Positions 46,518-57,500 are shown, counted from the first letter of the stretch. The stretch is 64,000 bases of DNA from Pistricoccus aurantiacus (GCF_007954585.1 NZ_CP042382.1:2790001-2854000); one strand, 5' to 3'. The notes: generated by a model not told the origin, from the letters alone. Translations and numbers: made by a program.

Positions 46518-48095
46518 TCACTGCTCGATCACCAAGTCCCCAAGATAGGGGAAGTTCATCACGTTGAGCACCGGTTCGATCTTCACGTCCTTGGCCGCGG
46601 CCCAGGCCAGGTCCTGCCAGTGCAAGGGAATGAAGGCGGCGTCTTCGTAGAGTGACTTTTCCACCGCCTGCAGCATCTTGGCGCGCTTGTCCTCGTCGAG
46701 CTCAAGGTTGGCGGCGGCGATCTGTTCGTCGATTTCCGGGTTGCAGTAGTTGCCGGCGTTGTACTGGCCGGCGCCGGTGTCCGCGTTCGGGCACTCGGTC
46801 AGATACTGATAGAAATTGGCGGAATCCTCCGTATCCGAATGCCAGCCGATCATCATCATGTCCGCGTCGCGCTTGTCGTACTCGGTCCAGTACTGGGCCT
46901 TGGGCATGGTCTTGAGATCGACCTTGACCTTGATCCGCGCCAGCATCGCCGCCACCGCCTGGGCGATCTTCGCGTCGTTGACGTAGCGGTTGTTGGGGGC
47001 GATCAGGGTGACATTGAAGCCGTCCTCGTAACCCGCCTCCTTCATCAACTGCTTGGCCTTTTCCACGTCGTAGCGCGGTTTGAGCTCCGGATTATGGCCG
47101 GCGTACCCTTCCGGCGAGAGTTGCGCGGCAGGCGTGGCGAATCCCTTCATCAGCCGGTCGGCGATGCCTTCTTGGTTGATGGCGTAGGCGAAGGCCTGGC
47201 GCACCCTGGGATCCTGGAAGGCTTCCACCCGATCTTCGTTCATCTGCAGGAGAATGATCCGAGTGCCGGACATGGTGATCAGCTCGACGTTGTCGTCATT
47301 GCGGATACGCTCGAGATCGTTGGGCGGCACCGGGGCGATGAAATCCACGTCGCCGGAGAGCAGGGCGGCGACCCGGGTAGCGTTTTCGCTGATCGGAGTC
47401 AGCACGATTTCATCGACGTTACCCGGGGAATCCTTGTCCCAGTAGTCGTCGAAGCGTTCCATCACCAGCTTGACTCCCTGCTGACGTTCGACCACCTCGA
47501 AAGGACCGGTACCTGAGACGTTGCGGGAGGCGAAGGTGTTGCCGCTCTTGGCGATCTCGCCCTTTTCCTTGCCGTTGTCGGTGGTGCCGCTGTAGAACTC
47601 GCTATCCATGGGGAAGATATAGGTCGCGAGATTGAGCAGCAGCGGATAGGGATTCCTGGTCTTGAACTCCACGGTGTGATCGTCCACCGCGGTGACGCTT
47701 GCGATAGGAACGAAGATCGCCTTGAAGTCCGAGCTGCGCTTGAGCCGCTCCACGGTCCACACCACGTCCTGCGCGGTGAAGTCGTTGCCGCTATGGAATT
47801 TCACCCCGTCTCGCAGGGTCATGCGCATGGTGGTGTCGTCCACCTGCTCCCAGTCCGTCGCCAGGCGCGGCTCGAACTCGAAATCGTTGTTCCAGCGCAC
47901 CAAGGGGTCGAAGAGCAGGTGCGACAGCTGAAGAATCGCCCCGGAGAGCTGTTCGTGAATGTCCAGCGAGACCGGGTCCGCATCGTAGGCCATGCGAAGG
48001 GTGGTATCCGCGGCGAACGTTGCTGTTGGTAGTAGGGCGGCTCCACCGATAGTGGCGCCGATAACGGTGGCGAGAAGAGTTTTACGCAGAAGCAT
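46518..48095 (-). CDS. Peptide ABC transporter substrate-binding protein (DppA-like)
   Basis: This 525-residue periplasmic binding protein of the extracellular solute-binding family 5 starts at ATG 48095 with a Sec signal peptide (about 1-28, LLATVIGATIGGAALLPTATFAA; landmark ATFAADTTLRMAYDADP). Family signature WRTDVKFHSG-like RDGVKFHSGNDFTAQDVVWT is present, with NVSGTGPFEV and the C-terminal AWAAAKDVK. Two cysteines (about 480-500) may form a disulfide. Ligand is probably a di- or oligopeptide but glutathione or other peptides cannot be excluded. It is the first gene of the five-gene importer cluster. Confidence 0.93.
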   Translation of the reverse strand: MLLRKTLLATVIGATIGGAALLPTATFAADTTLRMAYDADPVSLDIHEQLSGAILQLSHLLFDPLVRWNNDFEFEPRLATDWEQVDDTTMRMTLRDGVKFHSGNDFTAQDVVWTVERLKRSSDFKAIFVPIASVTAVDDHTVEFKTRNPYPLLLNLATYIFPMDSEFYSGTTDNGKEKGEIAKSGNTFASRNVSGTGPFEVVERQQGVKLVMERFDDYWDKDSPGNVDEIVLTPISENATRVAALLSGDVDFIAPVPPNDLERIRNDDNVELITMSGTRIILLQMNEDRVEAFQDPRVRQAFAYAINQEGIADRLMKGFATPAAQLSPEGYAGHNPELKPRYDVEKAKQLMKEAGYEDGFNVTLIAPNNRYVNDAKIAQAVAAMLARIKVKVDLKTMPKAQYWTEYDKRDADMMMIGWHSDTEDSANFYQYLTECPNADTGAGQYNAGNYCNPEIDEQIAAANLELDEDKRAKMLQAVEKSLYEDAAFIPLHWQDLAWAAAKDVKIEPVLNVMNFPYLGDLVIEQ

Positions 48096-48235
48096 ATCGT
48101 TTTCCCCGTACTGATGAATGTTGTTGATTGTTGACGAGGCGCCCGGGAAGCGACGCTTCGTTTTCGTCACCTTGATTTCTACCTTATACAAGCGTTTGAA
48201 TCAAAGTGAATTCCTCACTCGAGCATAGCGGCAAT

Positions 48236-48886
48236 TCAATCACTGGCCGGCGTCAGATAATCCATGCGATACAGCTGGTCCACCTGATCCAACCCGTAGA
48301 CGCTACAGTCGAGGTCCGTGGCATGACCATCGCATAGGCCGTACACCCAGCCGTGAATCGCCAGGGGCTGATCGCGTCGCCAGGCACGTTGAATGATCTT
48401 GGTGCGGCTCAGGTTGGCGACCTGCGCCTTGACGTTGATTTCGCACATGCGATCGACCTGCTCCGACAGAGGCAGATCCTTGAGCGTTTCGCGATGTCTG
48501 CTATTGAGTGCGCGCAGCGAGTGCAGCCAGTAATCCACCACGCCGAACTCGCCGCCGGTGATTGCCGCACGCACGCCGCCACAGCCGTAATGGCCGACGA
48601 TCAGGATATGCTTGACCTTGAGCACGTCCACGGCGAACTGCACCACGGACATGGCGTTCATGTCCGTGTGATAGAGCAGGTTGGCCACGTTGCGATGCAC
48701 GAAGACCTCACCCGGTGGCAAGTCGATGATCTGATTCGCCGGCACCCGGGAGTCGGAGCAGCCGATCCAAAGATATTCCGGGCTCTGCTGCTGGGAGAGC
48801 CGGGCAAAGAAGTCCGGATCCTTTTCGCGAACGCTTTCCGCCCATTGTCGATTGCGTTCCAGCAGGTTACGTATTTCCTGATCCAC
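48236..48886 (-). CDS. can: Beta-class carbonic anhydrase
   Basis: This 216-residue zinc enzyme interconverts CO2 and bicarbonate. Zinc ligands and the Asp-Arg dyad are visible: WIGCSDSRVPANQI (Cys42, Asp44, Arg46) and GHYGCGGVRAAI (His98, Cys101), at the same spacing as E. coli Can. Start is GTG 48886, with AAGGAG seven bases upstream on the minus strand. It is divergent from glutathione reductase and follows the importer operon promoter region on the same strand with its own upstream gap. Confidence 0.96.
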   Translation of the reverse strand: MDQEIRNLLERNRQWAESVREKDPDFFARLSQQQSPEYLWIGCSDSRVPANQIIDLPPGEVFVHRNVANLLYHTDMNAMSVVQFAVDVLKVKHILIVGHYGCGGVRAAITGGEFGVVDYWLHSLRALNSRHRETLKDLPLSEQVDRMCEINVKAQVANLSRTKIIQRAWRRDQPLAIHGWVYGLCDGHATDLDCSVYGLDQVDQLYRMDYLTPASD

Positions 48887-49046
48887 GATGTACTCCTTGA
48901 ATGATCGAATTCGCGATAGCGGTTTTTATCGTTTGGGATAGAAAGCGTCAATGACGGAAATCCCCCGGCCATTCGTCTCGGCTGGTATCATCCGTGCATT
49001 ATATTCCCATCGCTCAAGGCGAATTGCTTTTTTACAGGAGAAGATT

Positions 49047-50408
49047 GTGTCCGACTATGATTACGACCTTTTCGTTATTGGGGCCGGCTCCGGTGGCGTG
49101 CGAGCGGCACGCACCGCGGCGGCCAAGGGAGCCAGGGTCGCCGTGGCGGAGGATCGTTATCTGGGAGGAACCTGCGTCAACGTAGGCTGCGTTCCCAAGA
49201 AGCTTTATTCCTATGCTGCTCACTTTCACGACGCCTTCGAGGACAGCGCCGGTTTCGGCTGGACGCTGCCGCAAGCGCCGATTTTCGACTGGGCCACCCT
49301 GCGGGACAACAAGATTGCCGAGATCAAGCGTCTCAACGGTATCTACGGACGTCTACTCGAAGGCGCCAACGTGGCGCTGTTCAATGCTCGGGCAAGAGTC
49401 ATCGACGCGCATCGGGTGGAAGTGGCAGGCAAGACCGTCAGCGCTGACAAGATCCTGATCGCCACCGGCGGCTGGCCCTGGAAGCCGGATTTTCCCGGCA
49501 ACGAACATACGGTCAACTCCAACGAGGTCTTCGACCTGGAGCGGTTTCCCAAGCGTTTTCTGGTGCTGGGAGGCGGCTATATCGCCGTGGAATTCGCCAG
49601 TATCTTCAACGGCCTGGGCTGTGAATCCCACCTGATCTATCGGGGCGAGCTGTTTCTGCGCGGCTTCGATCGCGAAGTGCGGGAATTCACCCGAGACGAA
49701 ATGATCAAGAAGGGCCTCAATTTGCACTTCGAGGCCAATATCGAGTCCATCGAGAAAGTCGAAGGCGGCCTGCTGGTGACGTTGACCAACGGCGAGAGCC
49801 TGGAAGTCGACGCGGTGCTGACCGCCACCGGCCGCAAGCCCAACCTGGCGGGCCTGGGTCTGGAGGAGCTTGGGGTAGCGTTCAATCTCGATGGCACTCT
49901 GAAGGTCAACGAGCGTTTCGAAACCTCGGTGCCTTCGATTCTGGCCTTGGGGGATATCATCGACGGGCCGGAACTGACTCCGGTGGCCCTGGCGGAAGCG
50001 ATGGTGATGGTCGAGCACCATTTCGGCGAGACCACACCCGATCCGGTGGCCTACGACAAGGTAGCCACTGCGGTATTCTGCCATCCCAATATCGGCACTG
50101 TGGGCTATTCCGAAGAAGATGCCCGGCTACACTTTGATAATATTCGCGTCTATCGCACGGATTTTCGTCCCATGAAGCACACCCTGTCCGGTAGCGACGA
50201 GCGCTGCCTGATGAAACTGATCGTCGACGATGCCAGCGACCGGGTAATTGGGGCGCATATGGTCGGTGACGACGCGGGGGAACTGATGCAGGGAATTGCC
50301 ATCGCGATACGGGCCGGGCTGACCAAGGCGGACTTCGATGCCACCATCGGTATTCATCCCACCGGGGCGGAAGAGTTCGTCACCATGCGAAACGTCACCC
50401 GCCACTGA
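49047..50408 (+). CDS. gorA: Glutathione-disulfide reductase
   Basis: This 453-residue FAD-dependent oxidoreductase keeps glutathione reduced with NADPH. It shows the FAD motif VIGAGSGGVRAAR (about 9-21), the redox-active disulfide GGTCVNVGCVPKK (about 41-53), the NADPH-binding LGGGYIAVEFASIF, ALGDIIDGPELTPVALAEA and the C-terminal His-Glu dyad in GIHPTGAEEF. Start is GTG 49047, six bases after AGGAG; an open frame to 48951 precedes the RBS. A clear terminator follows. Confidence 0.96.
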   Translation: MSDYDYDLFVIGAGSGGVRAARTAAAKGARVAVAEDRYLGGTCVNVGCVPKKLYSYAAHFHDAFEDSAGFGWTLPQAPIFDWATLRDNKIAEIKRLNGIYGRLLEGANVALFNARARVIDAHRVEVAGKTVSADKILIATGGWPWKPDFPGNEHTVNSNEVFDLERFPKRFLVLGGGYIAVEFASIFNGLGCESHLIYRGELFLRGFDREVREFTRDEMIKKGLNLHFEANIESIEKVEGGLLVTLTNGESLEVDAVLTATGRKPNLAGLGLEELGVAFNLDGTLKVNERFETSVPSILALGDIIDGPELTPVALAEAMVMVEHHFGETTPDPVAYDKVATAVFCHPNIGTVGYSEEDARLHFDNIRVYRTDFRPMKHTLSGSDERCLMKLIVDDASDRVIGAHMVGDDAGELMQGIAIAIRAGLTKADFDATIGIHPTGAEEFVTMRNVTRH

Positions 50409-50451
50409 TGTAATTGCCGAAATATCAGAAGTATCATTAGTGCCAGTATCA

Positions 50452-50476
50452 AGCCATCTGCGGATGGCTTTTTTTT
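50452..50476 (+). terminator. Rho-independent terminator of gorA
   Basis: AGCCATC (50452-50458), loop TGCG, GATGGCT (50463-50469), then a run of eight T to 50476, about 45 bases after the gorA stop. Textbook intrinsic terminator; it insulates the ectoine promoter region. Confidence 0.92.
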
Positions 50477-50526
50477 ATGGCCCGATGACTGTGGAAATTG
50501 GCATGGCGGAAAGTTTTGACGCTTTA

Positions 50527-50533
50527 CTATACT
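50527..50533 (+). promoter_or_regulatory. Candidate sigmaS-type -10 element upstream of ectA
   Basis: CTATACT at 50527-50533 matches the sigma38 -10 core (CTATACT) with no good -35, as is usual for stationary/osmotic-stress promoters. It lies about 155 bases upstream of ectA. The ectA region of H. elongata is known to have sigma38- and sigma70-type promoters, which makes this plausible. Confidence 0.5.
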
Positions 50534-50581
50534 CGACTAGGTGACACGATGGCCTAGTGATGGAAATGCTGGAAACGCTCG

Positions 50582-50597
50582 TATAATTTAAAATTAT
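50582..50597 (+). promoter_or_regulatory. Sigma70-type -10 of ectA overlapped by a perfect AT palindrome
   Basis: TATAAT (50582-50587) is a perfect -10 hexamer. Overlapping it, ATAATTT (50583-50589) and AAATTAT (50591-50597) form a 15-base palindrome with one central base. This geometry is what a repressor blocking the promoter would need. The -35 is weak (TGATGG at 50558, 18-base spacer). No regulator gene adjoins ectA in the window. Confidence 0.5.
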
Positions 50598-50642
50598 GGC
50601 AATAGTACAAACAGTCAAATTATTTTGATATGAATATAAGAT

Positions 50643-50663
50643 TTTGTTATTGTTGATAACAAA
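50643..50663 (+). promoter_or_regulatory. AT-rich stem-loop in the ectA leader
   Basis: TTTGTTAT (50643-50650) pairs perfectly with ATAACAAA (50656-50663) around a 5-base loop, 25 bases before the ectA ATG. The ectA start has no recognisable Shine-Dalgarno, so this leader structure may influence translation, or the palindrome may be a DNA operator. Confidence 0.5.
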
Positions 50664-50688
50664 TTCGCTACAGCGAAACCTGATATCC

Positions 50689-51285
50689 ATGAATACGACA
50701 TCTCCACCATTGTCACAGCAACCGCCTTTCATACCTTCCGCTGAGTTGGCACGCCCAAGCGTGGCGGATGCTATGGTGCCTCACGAGCAGACACCGCTGC
50801 TGATCAGAAAGCCGAATTCCGATGACGGTTGGGGTATTTACGAGCTCATCAAGGCGTGTCCGCCGCTGGATGTAAATTCCGGATATGCCTACTTGTTGCT
50901 GGCGACCCAATTTCGCGACAGCTGTGCGGTGGCTACCAACGAGGAAGGAGAGATCGTGGGTTTCGTTTCCGGCTACGTGGAGAGCAATGCCCCGGATACG
51001 TATTTTCTGTGGCAGGTCGCCGTCGGTGAAAAGGCTCGGGGTACCGGGCTCGCCCGGCGTCTGGTGGAAGCCATCCTGACGCGCCCGGAACTTTCCGCCG
51101 TACGCCATCTCGAAACCACCATCACGCCGGATAATCAGGCTTCCTGGGGGTTGTTCACGCGGCTGGCGAAACGCTGGCAGGCACCGCTCAACAGTCGAGA
51201 ATATTTCTCGACCAATCAGCTGGGCGGTGAACACGATCCGGAAAATCTCGTGCGTATCGGTCCTTTTGATCCCCAGCGAATCTAA
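50689..51285 (+). CDS. ectA: L-2,4-diaminobutyrate acetyltransferase EctA
   Basis: This roughly 198-residue GNAT acetyltransferase forms N-gamma-acetyl-diaminobutyrate from diaminobutyrate and acetyl-CoA, the second step of ectoine synthesis. The protein carries IRKPNSDDGWGIYELIK, LDVNSGYAYLLLATQFRDS, the acetyl-CoA loop VAVGEKARGTGLARRLV (about 105-121) and LETTITPDNQASWGLF, all near-identical to H. elongata EctA. I chose ATG 50689, which gives the known N-terminus (MNTTSPP); an in-frame TTG at 50644 lies in the leader stem-loop. No Shine-Dalgarno is evident. First gene of ectABC; ectB follows after 81 bases. Confidence 0.97.
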   Translation: MNTTSPPLSQQPPFIPSAELARPSVADAMVPHEQTPLLIRKPNSDDGWGIYELIKACPPLDVNSGYAYLLLATQFRDSCAVATNEEGEIVGFVSGYVESNAPDTYFLWQVAVGEKARGTGLARRLVEAILTRPELSAVRHLETTITPDNQASWGLFTRLAKRWQAPLNSREYFSTNQLGGEHDPENLVRIGPFDPQRI

Positions 51286-51321
51286 CGCCAATCCTCATTC
51301 GATTCTTTCCAAAGTCGCTAG

Positions 51322-52632
<1,311 letters not shown>

Positions 52633-52657
52633 TCAGCGGGTATTTGCGTAGTCACCG

Positions 52658-52682
52658 TGACGGCCCGAACAATGGGCCGTCA
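52658..52682 (+). promoter_or_regulatory. GC-rich stem-loop between ectB and ectC
   Basis: TGACGGCCC (52658-52666) pairs perfectly with GGGCCGTCA (52674-52682) over a 7-base loop. No T run follows, so it is unlikely to stop all transcription, but may attenuate, stabilise or define a processing site between ectAB and ectC. I looked for a sigma54 promoter in the same gap and did not find a convincing one. Confidence 0.6.
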
Positions 52683-52723
52683 TCATCAAGCAGCGTCAGC
52701 ATGGTCGAGAAAAGGAGAGACAT

Positions 52724-53146
52724 ATGATCGTTCGCAACCTTGAAGAAGCCCGCAAGACCGATCGCCTGGTCAAGGCGGAAAACGGCAATTGGGACAGTAC
52801 ACGCTTGTCGTTAGCCCAGGACGGCGGCAACTGTTCCTTCCATATCACGCGAATATTCGAAGGCACTGAAACCCATATCCACTACAAGCATCACTTCGAA
52901 GCGGTCTACTGCATCGAGGGTGAGGGCGAAGTGGAAACCCTGGCGGATGGCAAGATCTGGCCGATCAAGCCCGGCGACATCTATATTCTCGACCAGCACG
53001 ACGAACACTTGCTGCGTGCCAGCAAGACCATGCACCTGGCCTGTGTGTTCACGCCCGGACTGACCGGTAACGAAGTCCACCGAGAAGACGGCTCCTATGC
53101 ACCGGCGGATGATGTTGCCGAGGCTGATGACAAGAAGCCGCTGTAA
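52724..53146 (+). CDS. ectC: Ectoine synthase EctC
   Basis: This 140-residue cupin cyclises N-gamma-acetyl-diaminobutyrate to ectoine. The sequence begins [16 protein letters not shown] and shows the cupin core with [21 protein letters not shown] (metal ligands Glu57-type, Tyr and His as in the family; landmark [17 protein letters not shown]), [20 protein letters not shown] and [12 protein letters not shown]. It is almost identical to H. elongata EctC. AAAAGGAGAGACAT precedes the ATG. Ectoine hydroxylase (ectD) and a dedicated aspartokinase are not adjacent. Confidence 0.98.
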   Translation: MIVRNLEEARKTDRLVKAENGNWDSTRLSLAQDGGNCSFHITRIFEGTETHIHYKHHFEAVYCIEGEGEVETLADGKIWPIKPGDIYILDQHDEHLLRASKTMHLACVFTPGLTGNEVHREDGSYAPADDVAEADDKKPL

Positions 53147-53175
53147 CGTACCAGACGATATAGGGATTGAAACGG

Positions 53176-53205
53176 GCTCCGATAACAATGTTATCGGAGC
53201 TTTTT
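53176..53205 (+). terminator. Rho-independent terminator of ectABC
   Basis: GCTCCGATAA and TTATCGGAGC form a 10-base-pair stem (53176-53200) around CAATG, followed by TTTTT at 53201-53205. It sits 30 bases after the ectC stop. Confidence 0.93.
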
Positions 53206-53453
53206 CTGGTGCCTGGTTTGAGGTCATGCAATCAGCATGACTCCAGCTTCGCATAATGTATATTATGTTAAATAAGGCATGGCGCCTGAGATCTCGGTCT
53301 CAGCACAGCTCCGCCTAGTCTTTGACATCTTTAATCCAGCAATCCTTAACTCGGCATGTAACGTTTGGTAAGATGCGAAACTCTTTATCTAGTGACGACT
53401 CAACCCCCTCACTGCCTTTCGTTTGCATGTGACACCTCGACGGATACCTCTGA
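53206..53453 (+). promoter_or_regulatory. Gap between ectoine operon and RND pump, with candidate promoter and operators
   Basis: No gene is visible in this stretch. It holds a palindrome CATAAT-GTAT-ATTATG (53252-53267), a second inverted repeat CTGAGA-TCTCGG-TCTCAG (53286-53303), and TTGACA at 53322-53327 as a consensus -35 with only a weak -10 (CTTAAC, 53345-53350, 17-base spacer). These are candidate control sites for the efflux genes. No TetR or other regulator gene adjoins. Confidence 0.4.
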
Positions 53454-54599
53454 ATGCTCGGCGCCTGGAAAACCACTAAACGCATGGTCGTGATGCTAAT
53501 TCTGCTGGCCCTGGTGCTAGGCGCCATCTTTGGCTGGAAGTTCTGGCAGATGCAGAAGATGCAGGAACAGATGTCGCAACCGGAACCGCCGATCAAGGTT
53601 GAAGCCACTCAGTTGAAAGCCGCAACCTGGCGGCCTGAAATCAAGGCGGTGGGCTCGCTGCGCGCCATCAACGGCGTGGAAGTCGCCAATGAGGTGGCGG
53701 GCGTGGTGAGTCAGATCGATTTCGAGTCCGGTGACCAGGTAAAAAAAGGCGATCTGTTGATTCAAATCGAGGATAGCGTCGATCGAGCTGCCCTGGCGGC
53801 AGCACAGGCTCGCGCCGATCTGGCCCAGGAAACCTTCAATCGTTTCTCGAACCTGATCAAGCAAAACGCGGTGTCGCGTTCTCAATATGATGAAGCGCGC
53901 TCCAACCGGCAGGCGACTCAGGCAGAGGTCGAAGAACTGCGCGCTCAGCTGAACAAGAAGGCCATTCGCGCGCCTTTCGACGGTGTTGTGGGTCTGCGTC
54001 GGGTGGATCTGGGCCAATACATTGCCGTGGGTACCCCCATCGTCGACCTCAATATGCTCGAACCGATTTACGTGGATTACAGCGTGCCGGAGCGTCTGCT
54101 GACGGAGCTGGCGCCGGGCCGTCAGGTGGAAATCTCGGTAGCTGCCTATCCGGAGCAGGTATTTGCCGGCGAAGTAATGGCGATCTCGCCTTCCATCAAT
54201 CAAAGCAGCCGTACCTTGGATGTACGCGCTCAGCTACCCAACGACGAGCAGCTGCTGCGCCCGGGCATGTTCGCGGACGTGCGAAGCCTGGCGCCGGAAG
54301 AAAAGAAGGTACTAACCCTGCCCCGCACCGCCCTCTCCTTCAATACCTACGGCAATTTCGTGTTTCTGATCACGGAAAATGAAAACGGCGAACAAATCGC
54401 CAAGCGTGTTTCCGTCACTACCGGGAACACTCGCGGCAATATCGTGGAGATCACCGATGGTTTGCAGCAAGGTGATCGCGTCGTGGCCACGGGTCTACTG
54501 AGGCTGAGAGACGGTCAGCGAGTGGAAATTCAGCAGGACAGCGCCCAGGGCGAGAAGAACCAGGAGTCAGGGGCTCAAGGTGAAGAGGCAACCGGCTGA
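53454..54599 (+). CDS. RND efflux periplasmic adaptor (membrane fusion protein)
   Basis: This 381-residue adaptor links an RND pump to an outer-membrane channel. It has an N-terminal membrane anchor (about 11-30, MVVMLILLALVLGAIFGW) rather than a lipobox, a lipoyl half-motif (NEVAGVVSQIDFESGDQVKKG), a helical hairpin (about 105-165, with QNAVSRSQYDEARSNR), the second lipoyl half (IRAPFDGVVGLRRVDLGQY), and beta-barrel and membrane-proximal domains. The C-terminal tail is Gln/Glu/Gly-rich. Its stop overlaps the permease start (TGATG). Confidence 0.93.
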   Translation: MLGAWKTTKRMVVMLILLALVLGAIFGWKFWQMQKMQEQMSQPEPPIKVEATQLKAATWRPEIKAVGSLRAINGVEVANEVAGVVSQIDFESGDQVKKGDLLIQIEDSVDRAALAAAQARADLAQETFNRFSNLIKQNAVSRSQYDEARSNRQATQAEVEELRAQLNKKAIRAPFDGVVGLRRVDLGQYIAVGTPIVDLNMLEPIYVDYSVPERLLTELAPGRQVEISVAAYPEQVFAGEVMAISPSINQSSRTLDVRAQLPNDEQLLRPGMFADVRSLAPEEKKVLTLPRTALSFNTYGNFVFLITENENGEQIAKRVSVTTGNTRGNIVEITDGLQQGDRVVATGLLRLRDGQRVEIQQDSAQGEKNQESGAQGEEATG

Positions 54600-57500
54600 T
54601 GAAATTCACCGACATCTTCATTCAGCGCCCGGTACTGGCCACGGTAGTCAGCCTGCTGATTCTACTCATGGGGCTACGAGCTGCCATGGACATGGAGATT
54701 CGCCAGTACCCGGAGTTGGAGAATACGGTGATCACCGTATCGACCGCCTACCCCGGCGCCAGTTCCGAGTTGATCCAGGGCTTTGTCACCCAGCCGCTTC
54801 AGCAGGCCATCGCGGAAGCGGAAGGCATCGATTACATGGAATCCTCGAGCATCCAGGGTGCCTCGACGATCACCGTCACCATGGAGCTCAACTACGATGC
54901 CAACGCGGCGCTTGCGGAAATTCAGGCCAAGGTGGCCAGCCAGCGCAGCGTACTGCCGGAAGCGGCGGAAAGTCCGGTCATCGAGTCCTCTACCGGTTCC
55001 ACCACCGCGCTGATGTACCTGGCCTTTTATACCGAAAGCATGCCGGTTCCGCAGATTACCGACTATCTGACCCGGGTGGTGCAGCCCAAGCTGCAGGCGC
55101 TGTCCGGGGTGGCCAAGGCGCGTCTGTTCGGCCAGCGTTATGCCATGCGCATCTGGCTCGATCCCCGACGCATGGCGTCGCTTAAGGTTTCCCCTCAGCA
55201 GGTCATCGATGTACTGGCACGTAACAACTATCAGGCGGGTGTGGGTCAGACCAAGAGCGAATTCGTCGCCATCAACCTGACCTCCAGCACGGACATCAGC
55301 GATCCTGATCTGTTCGAGGAAATCGTGGTGCGCAATGACGGCGGCAACCTGATTCGTCTGCGCGATATCGCCCGCACCAAACTCGGCGCGGAAAGTTATG
55401 ACAGCACCGCCTGGTACAGCGGCACCCCCGCCTCCTTCATGGCCATCGAGCAGGCCCCCGGCGCCAATCCGCTGGACGTTGCCCGGGCGGTACAGCAAAC
55501 CATGCCGGAGATCCGCGCTCAACTACCCGGAGAGTTGAAGGCGGTGGTTCCCTACGACGCCTCGGAATTCATCGAGGATTCCATCAATGAGGTGATCAAG
55601 ACGCTTCTTGAAGCCTTGCTGATCGTGCTGGTGGTCATCTTTCTGACGCTGGGCTCCTTCCGAGCCGCCCTGGTGCCGGCGGTGGCGGTGCCGCTTTCCC
55701 TGGTGGGCGGCGCCTTCGTGATGCTGGTGCTGGGATTCTCCCTCAATCTTCTGACGCTGCTGTCCATGGTGCTGGCCATTGGCCTGGTGGTGGACGACGC
55801 CATCATCGTGGTGGAGAACGTTCACCGGCACATCGAGCGCGGGGAATCCCGCTACGAGGCGGCGATCCATGGGGCCCGAGAAATGGCGATTCCCATCATC
55901 GCCATGACCACGACGTTGATCGCGGTATATGCTCCCATCGGCTTCATGGGCGGCCTGGTGGGTTCGTTGTTCACGGAATTCGCGTTCACCTTGGCCGGGG
56001 CGGTACTGATCTCCGGCATTATCGCTCTCACTCTGTCGCCGATGCTTTCCGGCAAGGTGCTCAAGGAAAGCGGCAAGTCGTCGCGTTTTGAAAACGCCGT
56101 CGAAAGTACCTTCACGAAACTCGCCGACGGCTATCGCTCTCTGCTGACCCTGACGCTGCAGACCGTCTGGGTACCGGTGGCATTCGCCGTGATCGTGCTG
56201 CTGTCGATCTACTTCATGTTCATTACCAGCCAGAACGAACTCGCCCCCACGGAGGATCAGGGCATCATCTTCTTTCAAGGAACCGCGCCCCAGACCGCGA
56301 CTCTCGATTATCTCAAGCGTAACGCAACTCAAATACAGAACGGCCTGGAAAAGGTCGACGGTTATCATGAATCCTTCATGATCCTGGGCGGCACCAGTGC
56401 GGATACGATCTTCGGCGGTTTCAAGATGAAACCCTGGAGCCAGCGAGATGTCTCGCAGATGGAAGTCATGCCCAATGTCCAGGAAACACTTTCCGACGTT
56501 ACCGGCCTGCAGACCGCTGCCTTCCCGCGCCCTTCCTTACCTGGCTCCAGTGGTGGTCTGCCGATACAGTTCGTCATCACCACCGGCAATAGCTACGAGG
56601 AGCTTGACGCGGTGGCAAGCGAGCTGCTGGGCAAGGCCATGCAGAGCGGCAACTTTGTTTTCCTGCGCAAAACCATCGAGATCGATCGCCCTACCACGAA
56701 TATCGACGTGGATCGTGATCGGGTCGCCGACCTGGGCCTGACCATGCAGGACATTGGGCAGGCGCTTTCCACGCTGCTGGGGGAAGGCTACGTCAACCGC
56801 TTCAGCATGGAAGGCCGCAGCTACAAGGTGATTCCTCAGGTACAGCAGGAATTCCGCCTGGATGCCTCGATGATCGACGATTACTACATCGAGACGCCAA
56901 GCGGTGATCAGGTTTCCTTGGGTAGCCTGATCAACCTGGAAGACCACGTCGAGCCTTCCAAGCGAACGCAGTTTCAGCAGCTCAATTCCGTGACCCTTGA
57001 AGGCGTGCCATTGCCCGGCGTCGCCTTGGGAGACGCCCTGGGATGGTTGAACGAGACCGCGGCACAATCGCTAGCCCCCGCCTATTCCATCGATTACAAA
57101 GGCGTTTCCCGTCAACTGATGGAACAAGGTGGCGCGCTGATCCTGACCTTCTTCCTGTCTCTGCTAGTAATCTATCTAGTACTGGCGGCGCAGTTCGAAA
57201 GCTGGCGGGACCCCCTGATTATTCTCGTGTCCGTGCCTATGTCCGTGGCCGGCGCCATGGCCTTCATTACCCTGGGCGTCGCAACGATGAATATCTACAC
57301 TCAGGTCGGCTTGATCACATTGATCGGCGTGGTGGCCAAGAATGGTATCCTGATCGTCGAGTTCGCCAATCTGCTGCAGAAGGACCGCAAGCTCGACAAG
57401 CACGACGCGGTCATCGAGGCGGCGGCGATTCGCCTGCGACCAATCTTCATGACTTCAGTAGCGTTGATCGTCGCCATGGTACCGCTGTTGATCGCTACCG

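Noticed and set aside
52633-52723. Sigma54 promoter before ectC
   Set aside because: No GG-N10-GC pair with acceptable TGGCAC and TTGC context was found in the gap.
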